A stretch of 58,500 bases of DNA, from the NCBI GenBank assembly GCA_005777315.1, contig SXMN01000094.1, forward strand, positions 1 through 58,500, given 5' to 3'. Shown here piece by piece: positions 52,304-58,500 of this stretch. The notes beneath the pieces were generated by a model, which was not told the DNA's origin, did no database searches, and saw nothing but the letters and a program-made list of their open reading frames with translations. The position numbers and the translations under genes are program-made. This stretch comes from Verrucomicrobiales bacterium (GTDB taxonomy: Bacteria; Verrucomicrobiota; Verrucomicrobiia; Limisphaerales; F1-12-MAGs170). How positions within the stretch are numbered: position 1 is the stretch's first letter; every line of letters starts with the position of its first letter.

Positions 52304-55006
52304 ATGGCCACGCGTGAGTCTTCAAATTCTGGATGCTACATGAAGAGTTGCTTCGTGCTCTTCCTTCTCTCCGGCGCGGCCGGGCTCGGTTACCAGACGA
52401 TCTGGACGCGTCTGTTCACCAATGCGCTTGGGCACGAAGTCCCGGCGATGCTTGCTGTGGTGGCTGCGTTTTTCGGTGGACTGACGCTTGGGGGCTGGCT
52501 GGGAGATTTTCTCACAAGCCGGCTCAAACTGGCTGGGGCGCTCTATCTTTGGTTGGAGTTGATCATTGGTTGCTGGGCGTTGGTGACAATGAGCATGGTC
52601 CCCGTGGTGGACGCTCTCGGAGCTGGACTGATTGGCGATGAGCCTTCTCTCGTGCGGCATTGGCTCACGGCCTTCGTGGTTCCGTTGATCGTTTTGCTTC
52701 CTGCCACCTGCGCGATGGGAGCAACCTGGCCGTCGATGATCCGTTTTGCCACGCAAATGCTCGGAGATAAGAGTATTGTTGGAACACTCTACGCGGCGAA
52801 CACGGTTGGGGCTTTGGCAGGTGTAGGCTTCTCGACGTTTATGATATTGCCCAGATTGGGCTTTCGTTCGTCTTTGATGGTCTTTGCATTCGTCAATTTT
52901 GTCTGTGCAGCCGGAGCGTGGTGGTTGGTGCGTCGTTCAAATAATGAGGCGGATCGCATCGGGAAGCTGGCATCGAGTGGCATTGGGAAAAATCTGGCCG
53001 CAGCTTCTGGCAGACTGACTGGCTTGAGACACGACCGGGGCATTGGTTTTGAACGAGGAGATTTGCCCGGAGAGCAAGCAAGGAAAGGCATCGGCGGACG
53101 ATCTTCTATGGCGCTCCTTTTGATGTCAGGGTTCACGGGGTTTCTGGGCATCGGTTGGGAAATTGTGTCGATTCGAGTCCTCGCCAGCGTTTTGGAAAAC
53201 ACGGTCTATACGTTCGCCTCAGCCTTGATGGTCTATCTGCTGGGCACGGCAACAGGCGCCGCGTTTTACCAGAATCGGTGCCTGAAGGTAGAGCCTTTGA
53301 AGCTGGAGAAAATCTTGTTTCTTGGGCTGGCTCTGACCTGCGTGCTGGGAATGATTCCTTTGATGTTTGCCCGCGGTATTTACGATTTCGTGCGCAGCAT
53401 TCTTGGATTGTCCGTCGCAAGTGGGATTGCCGCGGAAGTTTTTGTGGAAGCATTGGTGTTGGCTGGCCCAGCCTGCTTGATGGGCGCATTGTTCGCGCAC
53501 CTGGTTCAACAAGCTGCCAACAAAGGTACCTGGGTGGGAAGTGCTACCGCGGCTAATACATTCGGATGTGCGCTGGCGCCGTTTGCATTTGGTGTCCTGC
53601 TGATTCCCCTGGTCGGTTTCAAGTGGTCTCTTCTGGGATTGGTGACGGGTTATCTGCTACTGGCTTGCATCCACCTCCGCGCAAATTGGCGGGCGTTGAT
53701 CCTTCTGCCGAGCCTCATCGGCTTGCTCCTGCCGCGCCATCTTCAAGCACCATCGTTGCCGCCGGGCGGGGCGTTAATGAGCTATCACGAGGGTAGAATG
53801 GATTCCGTGGCCGTCATCCGTTATGCGGATGGCAATCGCAGTCTTGTGGTCAATAATCGCTTTGCGATGGGAGGGACTGGAGCAGCGCTTGCCGAGAGGC
53901 GCCACGCCCATATCCCCCTGTCGCTGCACCCGGCGCCGAAACGCGCTTTGTTTCTTGGACTTGGCACAGGCATCACCTTTGCCGCCAGCGCGGCCCACCC
54001 CGGACTCCGTGCGGACGGTGTTGAGCTGTTGCCTGAAGTCGTGGAAGCCGGCGGTTTGTTTTCTCCAGAGAATTCTACAGGCAACGCGGGCGAGCGGTTG
54101 AAGATCCATGTCGCGGATGCACGTCGATTCGTTCGCGCCACAACCAACCGGTATGATGTGGTGGTCGCCGATCTGTTCCATCCATCGCGTGACGGAGCCG
54201 GCCTGCTCTACACGCTGGAACACTTCACGGCGATCCGTTCAGTTCTGGAGGCGGAAGGAACATTCTGCCAATGGCTTCCCCTGTATCAACTCGACGAAGA
54301 CGTCCTGAAAACCATCATTCGGACATTTCTTGAAGTGTTTCCCAACACGAGTGCCTGGTTGCTGCGTTACAATATAGACACTCCCGTGCTTGGGCTGATG
54401 GGAACGAAAGAACCGCGGACTTATCCGCCCGACTACCTGGAGCAACGGGTCATTGACGAAGCGTTGCTTACCGCGCTAAAGAGCGTCCAGCTTCGGAATA
54501 CTCTGGAATTATTCGGTGGATTTCTCGGAAACACGGATGCGATTCGCCGCTTCGCGGGTGGCGGATCCCTGAACTCCGATGATCATCCCATTGTGCTCTT
54601 CAGGGCGCCGTCATGGAGCTACGGCCCGAGACGGCCAGCTCATGAGCGATTATCACTCGTAATCCGAAACTTCACACCGAGTCCGGCATCGCTGGTCAAT
54701 GGCACGGACCATCGGAAAATCTCATTCGTTTCCGAGTTGGGCGATTTTATGTCGGCGCGTGATGTTTACATACAGGGTTTGGTACATGAATCGAATGGGC
54801 TGGAACTTGCGGCTGTGAAAGCTTTCGTGGAAAGCGCCCGGCGCAGCACCAACTTCACGCTGGGCTATGCACATGCTTTGACGTGGGCCCGACAGAACTG
54901 GGAAGTCAATCGAGTCCAGGCCAAGTCAGTTTTGGAGGAACTCGATCAGACTCAACCTGGGCGTGGAGTGGCGAGGCGCATGTTGGAGCAGTTGGAGAAA
55001 CAATAG
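52304..55006 (+). CDS. Multi-pass membrane protein fused to spermidine-synthase-like domain
   Basis: 900 aa. Residues 1-475 hold about 12 helices in two groups, beginning FLLSGAAGLGYQTIWTRLFT, the usual opening of this fused-MFS/spermidine synthase family; a basic loop of about 70 residues (SNNEADRIG through RKGIGGR) separates the groups. Residues about 490-760 are a Rossmann-type aminopropyltransferase-like domain: MSYHEGRMDSVAVIRYADG, ALFLGLGTGITFAASAAHPG (SAM-type Gly loop), DVVVADLFHPSRDGAGLLYT and FCQWLPLYQLDEDVLKTIIR. A helical tail follows. Whether it makes polyamine or binds it as a sensor/transporter is unknown. Start 52304 or the ATG at 52340. Confidence 0.88.
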   Translation: MATRESSNSGCYMKSCFVLFLLSGAAGLGYQTIWTRLFTNALGHEVPAMLAVVAAFFGGLTLGGWLGDFLTSRLKLAGALYLWLELIIGCWALVTMSMVPVVDALGAGLIGDEPSLVRHWLTAFVVPLIVLLPATCAMGATWPSMIRFATQMLGDKSIVGTLYAANTVGALAGVGFSTFMILPRLGFRSSLMVFAFVNFVCAAGAWWLVRRSNNEADRIGKLASSGIGKNLAAASGRLTGLRHDRGIGFERGDLPGEQARKGIGGRSSMALLLMSGFTGFLGIGWEIVSIRVLASVLENTVYTFASALMVYLLGTATGAAFYQNRCLKVEPLKLEKILFLGLALTCVLGMIPLMFARGIYDFVRSILGLSVASGIAAEVFVEALVLAGPACLMGALFAHLVQQAANKGTWVGSATAANTFGCALAPFAFGVLLIPLVGFKWSLLGLVTGYLLLACIHLRANWRALILLPSLIGLLLPRHLQAPSLPPGGALMSYHEGRMDSVAVIRYADGNRSLVVNNRFAMGGTGAALAERRHAHIPLSLHPAPKRALFLGLGTGITFAASAAHPGLRADGVELLPEVVEAGGLFSPENSTGNAGERLKIHVADARRFVRATTNRYDVVVADLFHPSRDGAGLLYTLEHFTAIRSVLEAEGTFCQWLPLYQLDEDVLKTIIRTFLEVFPNTSAWLLRYNIDTPVLGLMGTKEPRTYPPDYLEQRVIDEALLTALKSVQLRNTLELFGGFLGNTDAIRRFAGGGSLNSDDHPIVLFRAPSWSYGPRRPAHERLSLVIRNFTPSPASLVNGTDHRKISFVSELGDFMSARDVYIQGLVHESNGLELAAVKAFVESARRSTNFTLGYAHALTWARQNWEVNRVQAKSVLEELDQTQPGRGVARRMLEQLEKQ

Positions 55007-55133
55007 TTGGGAAGCTTGTCCACCGGATTATTGAGCCCGACTTCCTGCGGGAAAAAGGTGTCCGCGAAAACAGTTGAATTCAGGTCGTGGCTTTCTACTA
55101 TGCGGCCCGCGTGGATTCCCACGCACGATTGGT

Positions 55134-55210
55134 CGGGACGTAGCGTAGCTTGGTAGCGCGTCTGAATGGGGTTCAGAAGGTCGTGAGTTCAAATCTCACC
55201 GTCCCGACCA
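55134..55210 (+). tRNA. tRNA-Pro (anticodon GGG)
   Basis: A full cloverleaf of 77 nt with encoded CCA. Acceptor arms CGGGACG and CGTCCCG pair over all 7 positions, D-arm GCGT/GCGC, anticodon arm TCTGA/TCAGA around loop ATGGGGT (anticodon GGG), T-arm GTGAG/CTCAC around TTCAAAT, discriminator A. A C1-G72 pair fits tRNA-Pro. An integrase gene starts 105 bp further on, so the 3' end is a likely attachment site. Confidence 0.95.
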
Positions 55211-55314
55211 TCTTTATTTTCTTCCTTTACAAGGGTTTACATCTGATTTTCTGCTTGTGGTTTTGGGGCATTTCGCTTGACCCGTCCTAGCGAACGTCCT
55301 AGCCCAGAGTTATT

Positions 55315-56481
55315 ATGAAACCGAGGAAGAAGGACTGGATCAAGGCAACACGACGGAACGGTCATGCGATCCCAAAACTTTGGATCCGATCCAGCGGCAC
55401 TTTCTACGCCCAAATGGCCGTGCTCGATGAGTCCACCGGCAAGAATGTCACTAAGAAAATCTGCTTGAACACCCGAGACATCAAAGTGGCTCAAGAGAAA
55501 CTTGCAGGGTTGGTTTCAAAACGATCCGAAGGCGAACTTAAACTCCGTGACGACGGCCCCGTTTTTGAAGATTTCTTGCCTCATTTTTTGGAGATTAGAA
55601 AGCAGGAACGAGGCATCAAGACGTTTCAAAACGAGAAATGCTTCCTCGGTCAGTTCCTGGAGTTTACCGGAACCAAGAGATTGGGAGAAATCACGGTTCG
55701 TGACATCCTGAATTACCGGACCAAAATTCTAAAGGGCAAAGTCACCCCTCACACTGCCAATTTGAATGTCACTGCGATCCGTAACCTTTTCAAGCAGGCG
55801 ATTGCTGAAGGTTTGATAGATGAGAATCCGGCGTTGAAGGTCTTAATGCTGGATCACGTTCCCAAGCGGAAATCACTTCTCACCGACGATCAAATTGCTT
55901 TGCTGGCCAAGACGGCAAGAGAGGTTCTTCCGATGGCAGGTCAACAAGTCTCTGATTGGATTCTTGTCATGGCGTACTGCGGGGGAAGAATGAGCGAAGT
56001 CCTAAGTCTCGAGTGGAGTGACATTGATTTTGACGAGCGGAAATTAACCTTCCGTCGTGAGACGGTGAAGTTTAAGTCCAAATCTCGTTCAGTTGATTTC
56101 AATCTGAAGCTGGAGGCACAACTGAAGGACATGTTGGCTCGTCGTGATCAACAATCGGAATGGCTGTTCCCATCCACGAGAGCGGCAGGAATGAGGGTTG
56201 GGGAATACGGTCACGACTTGGCGAAAGTCACGAAGAAGGCGGGGCTGTCTAAAGTCACGAGCCATTTCTTCCGACATTACTTTATCACCACTTGTGCCAA
56301 AGCCGCAGTTGCAATGAAGCTGGTGATCGATTGGGTGGGACACAAGGACTATCAGATGGTCAACGAAGTTTACACCCACCTCCCAAAAGAATTCGGGCAA
56401 AGTGAGGCCAAAAAACTTACTTTTCACACCGAGCCCCAAAAACCCAAAGTCAACAAATACGTGGGGAAGTTCTTCACGTAA
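55315..56481 (+). CDS. Tyrosine recombinase (integrase)
   Basis: 388 aa. N-terminal SAM-like core-binding domain (about 80-180, FLPHFLEIRKQERGIKTFQN), then the catalytic domain: R225 in AYCGGRMSEVLSLEWSDIDF, H317/R320 in TSHFFRHYFITTCAKA, H343 in GHKDYQMVNEVYTHL and nucleophile Y353. All residues of the R-H-R-H-Y set are present, so it should be active. It lies 105 bp after tRNA-Pro on the same strand, the classical arrangement for an element that uses the tRNA 3' end as attB. A full second copy of that end is not found in the rest of the window. Confidence 0.94.
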   Translation: MKPRKKDWIKATRRNGHAIPKLWIRSSGTFYAQMAVLDESTGKNVTKKICLNTRDIKVAQEKLAGLVSKRSEGELKLRDDGPVFEDFLPHFLEIRKQERGIKTFQNEKCFLGQFLEFTGTKRLGEITVRDILNYRTKILKGKVTPHTANLNVTAIRNLFKQAIAEGLIDENPALKVLMLDHVPKRKSLLTDDQIALLAKTAREVLPMAGQQVSDWILVMAYCGGRMSEVLSLEWSDIDFDERKLTFRRETVKFKSKSRSVDFNLKLEAQLKDMLARRDQQSEWLFPSTRAAGMRVGEYGHDLAKVTKKAGLSKVTSHFFRHYFITTCAKAAVAMKLVIDWVGHKDYQMVNEVYTHLPKEFGQSEAKKLTFHTEPQKPKVNKYVGKFFT

Positions 56482-56582
56482 ACCATAGACCTGAGCCCCA
56501 CCAGCTCCCGCCACTGGATACTTGGGAAAACTCTAATTATCCCACCAATTGGGATTTAGTTTCAAGTGGGTGATCCGAGCAC

Positions 56583-56768
56583 TTATTCCAGCAACCGCAT
56601 CACTTGATTTCCACGTCCAAAGAATCCGTGCATGGTGTGGGTCGTGTCCGCCGCCTTAAAATAATAGCCCAACATTCTGCCGGCCCTGTCGAAAATTTGG
56701 ATCTGCGTCGAGTTCTCCATCGTCCAACCGATCACGGAGTTCGTCCGGTCAAAAATGTTCTTTTTCAT
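56583..56768 (-). CDS. Small beta-strand protein of mobile-element type
   Basis: 61 aa from the ATG at 56768; an in-frame ATG at 56777 would add 3 residues. The sequence alternates strands and turns: FDRTNSVIGWTMENSTQIQI, FDRAGRMLGYYFKAADTTHT, FFGRGNQVMRLLE. Two repeats of an (Y/F)DRxxRxxG(Y/W) motif are visible. From memory, small proteins of this pattern occur in phage and plasmid-related regions; function unknown. Overlaps nothing, and stands 12 bp from the phosphatase gene on the same strand. Confidence 0.6.
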   Translation of the reverse strand: MKKNIFDRTNSVIGWTMENSTQIQIFDRAGRMLGYYFKAADTTHTMHGFFGRGNQVMRLLE

Positions 56769-56779
56769 GCTACTCAATT

Positions 56780-57301
56780 CTACATTTGGATGTGCTGTCC
56801 AAGTTGCTCTTTCAATTTCTGAATTAGTGCTGGTTCCATCGCTCGGTAAATGTCTGGAATTGATAAAGTGATTACCTTTTTGCCCTCAAGAAACTGTCCG
56901 AATTTTTGCCTAACAGTCTGCTCATGCTCCAACTCCATGGCGAAAATCATATCCGCCCACTCAATCATATCTTGGCTCACCACCTTACGGGCCGTGTCTT
57001 CGGTACCAGCGGATGCAACTTCGTATGCCGCACAATCAACGAGAATACGCTCGGCAGTTAGACTTCGCCGCCAGTTTTGGGAGCATACAAAGAGTAATTT
57101 GAGTTTAGTGGACTGGGGGAGAATTTTTCGATTTTGCGTTGTGTCACGGGCTCTCGCTGCCATCTGTCGTTCATCCTCCGTCGCAGAAGGATTGTTGGCG
57201 GCGAGTGAAAACCAAGCATACGCTTCTGCATAGTCCGTCGGCAGCCCTGTGCCATAGTAGGATAAACCAAGAGCGAAATCTTTGAGTGACTGATCTTTCA
57301 T
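56780..57301 (-). CDS. Sel1-like segment fused to low-molecular-weight phosphatase-like domain
   Basis: 173 aa. Residues about 1-55 look like a Sel1 repeat: LKDFALGLSYYGTGLPTDYA followed by EAYAWFSLAANN. Residues about 66-173 match a short phosphatase-like family (LMW protein tyrosine phosphatase fold): KLLFVCSQNWRRSLTAERIL, where C73...R79 is the CX5R loop, then AADMIFAMELE-like segment (WADMIFAMELEHEQTVRQKF) and SIPDIYRAMEP with the acid Asp (about D150). Sel1 domain plus phosphatase in one short chain is unusual. Cytosolic. It belongs to the element next to tRNA-Pro. Confidence 0.8.
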   Translation of the reverse strand: MKDQSLKDFALGLSYYGTGLPTDYAEAYAWFSLAANNPSATEDERQMAARARDTTQNRKILPQSTKLKLLFVCSQNWRRSLTAERILVDCAAYEVASAGTEDTARKVVSQDMIEWADMIFAMELEHEQTVRQKFGQFLEGKKVITLSIPDIYRAMEPALIQKLKEQLGQHIQM

Positions 57302-57333
57302 GAGTGGCGGTGTGGAAAGACTTTACACATGCT

Positions 57334-57999
57334 TCAAGTTGTTGACTCACGAGCGAGAACCCTTCGGATTTGGGTGAATTGCCACCGACCGCCTGAACGA
57401 GTTGTGATCCCTTCGGAATTCAACCGTTCAGCAATCTCGCTGATTGTCAGACTTTCATTTCTGAGATGTTTAATTCTGGCGACAATCTCAGATTCTCCCA
57501 CTTTGGTTCCGTAGGGCTTTTGCCCCTCACAACGTCCGTTTTTCGCTTTGGAACGGACTCTGGCGGCTCGGAGCTTTTGAACGATGCAGGATTTTTCCCA
57601 CTCTGACACCACACCCAGAATTTGACGGATCATCTTCCGGCTCGGGTCGTCATTGTCCACCGTCAGATCGGTGCCCCCCTCAGCTGCGATGACTTTGATT
57701 CCCAGTTTTCTAAATTCTGCCAACAGCGTTTCCGAAACAATCAGATCACGGGCAAGTCTGTCAGCTTTCTCAACGAGGACCACTTTGACGCCATCAGCTT
57801 TGATTGCGACAAAGAGCTCGGTCAAGCCGGGCCGGTCGAAGACCGTGCCGGAAATCCCCTCATCTCGAAATTCGCCGACAATCTCCATTTTGCTTCGGCG
57901 ACCATAATCTGCGACAGATTGTCGTTGTCGTGGGAAACCGTCACCGTCCACCTGTCCTTTGCCAGAAACCCTCAAGTAGGTGTAAACCTTTGTTTTCAT
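57334..57999 (-). CDS. Serine recombinase (resolvase/invertase type)
   Basis: 221 aa from the ATG at 57999; an in-frame ATG at 58008 would add 3. Catalytic Ser is in VYTYLRVSGKGQ (about S12), followed by FRDEGISGTVFDRPGLTELF and VVLVEKADRLARDLIVSETL, the resolvase core. EWEKSCIVQKLRAARVRSKA is the E helix. The C-terminal part (SLTISEIAERLNSEGITTRS) is a short DNA-binding HTH of recombinase type. Complete. The family cuts and rejoins short DNA sites; here it may act in the same mobile element as the integrase. Confidence 0.92.
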   Translation of the reverse strand: MKTKVYTYLRVSGKGQVDGDGFPRQRQSVADYGRRSKMEIVGEFRDEGISGTVFDRPGLTELFVAIKADGVKVVLVEKADRLARDLIVSETLLAEFRKLGIKVIAAEGGTDLTVDNDDPSRKMIRQILGVVSEWEKSCIVQKLRAARVRSKAKNGRCEGQKPYGTKVGESEIVARIKHLRNESLTISEIAERLNSEGITTRSGGRWQFTQIRRVLARESTT

Positions 58000-58008
58000 G
58001 GTGGACAA

Positions 58009-58397
58009 ATCCTAGCAATTTGAGCTCCCGTCAAGCACTCAATCTTCGGAATAAGTGCTTAATCATAGGCAACTTACACATTGTCAACAACATGCCTGGA
58101 ATTGAGTTATTTCGACCTGGTTTTGATCGGTTAGGAGGCCCAAAAACAACAAAATGCCAAGGACGATAATTTGAAGGAAGGGATCACCGTGACAACGACA
58201 AGAGATCAATCAAGTTCGATTGATTACTGAGGGGCTGAACCTAAAAGCTGTAAGAAGTTCCGACGTTCTTGCGTAATATTACTCAAGCGGTTGAATTACA
58301 ATGGAATACGACTGCGATGGCATTGTGCCCCCCCCCTCAAAAGCTAGAAAGCCTTTACAGTAGAGGCTCTTTCAAAACTCGGATTTGTTGAGAGATT
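58009..58397. other. Intergenic stretch, no gene recognised
   Basis: About 390 bp upstream of the serine recombinase. AT-richer than the chromosome to the left. A weak inverted pair (GAAAGCCT ... AGGCTCTTTC, about 58347-58376) lies near the end. It should hold the recombinase promoter close to 58010-58060. Confidence 0.45.
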
Positions 58398-58500
58398 TCA
58401 ATTGATCATGTGAAGTGGCACGAGTCGCGCTGATTTTTGGACATGCTCGACCTGACGACGATCTTCCACAATTTGCAACGCCATCTTTTCCCCATGCTCG
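58398..58500 (-). CDS. Possible 3' end of a gene that runs off the window
   Basis: Minus-strand frame open to the window edge and closed by TGA at 58400-58398. The 33 residues (EHGEKMALQIVEDRRQVEHV then QKSARLVPLHMIN) are protein-like and amphipathic, but too short to identify. Offered as a partial CDS with low confidence. Confidence 0.25.
   Translation of the reverse strand, partial: EHGEKMALQIVEDRRQVEHVQKSARLVPLHMIN

Noticed and set aside
55134..58500. Direct repeat of the tRNA-Pro 3' end as the right attachment site
   Set aside because: Scanned by eye to the window end and found no match longer than a few bases.

Overview
The window looks like a chromosomal segment of a Verrucomicrobiota bacterium, probably of the Pedosphaera/Limisphaerales type. 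The evidence is gene content: two pairs of PSD1 (DUF1549/DUF1553) and DUF1501 proteins, two type-II prepilin-like proteins with [19 protein letters not shown]-termini, a small lipoprotein and a 115-aa secreted protein that resemble verrucomicrobial families, and moderately high GC. This is inference; there is no rRNA in the window.

Layout. 0.3-2.5 kb: small envelope or unknown proteins. 2.5-6.1 kb (minus): a compact rarA - 5-formyl-THF cyclo-ligase - rny block. 6.6-9.8 kb: a DUF3500 protein divergent from hflK-hflC. 10-14.1 kb: a Tat-exported mannonate-dehydratase-like protein, tandem cyclophilins (one exported, one cytosolic), a Uma2 protein and a NUDIX hydrolase. 14.2-17.2 kb (minus): an atypical Ser/Thr kinase and two prepilin-like proteins. 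17.4-25.7 kb: housekeeping genes, namely a DUF4412-like protein, PIG-L deacetylase, CDF metal transporter, pseudouridine synthase, SmpA-like lipoprotein, NUDIX, MFS, a lipoamide-dehydrogenase-like flavoprotein and a DUF4823-like lipoprotein.

25.7-32.0 kb is an accessory region. Three small two-gene modules (a dead hicBA, DUF4160/DUF2442, and an addiction-module antitoxin with a ParE toxin) are separated by copies of one non-coding repeat, all in the same orientation. Next to them is a divergent locus: a protein with a class III nucleotidyl-cyclase-like N-terminus faces an overlapping pair made of a Sel1-repeat protein and a DnaQ exonuclease/ExoX-C/J-domain fusion. I recognise no described system with this composition, and it is the best candidate in the window for something new.

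32.1-35.1 kb (minus): class V aminotransferase, a GspF/PilC-like protein, thioredoxin and an Ala/Pro-rich membrane-anchored protein. 35.3-44.6 kb: two convergent PSD1 + DUF1501 pairs. 44.7-46.8 kb: cdsA-dxr. 46.8-49.5 kb (minus): an ECF sigma factor, a possible membrane anti-sigma factor and an RDD protein. 49.6-55.0 kb: a BadF-type kinase fused to MurQ, a Yip1-like membrane protein and a membrane-bound spermidine-synthase-like protein.

55.1-58.5 kb: tRNA-Pro(GGG) followed at once by a tyrosine integrase, a small protein, a Sel1-LMW-phosphatase fusion and a serine recombinase. This is probably the left edge of an integrated element that runs off the window.
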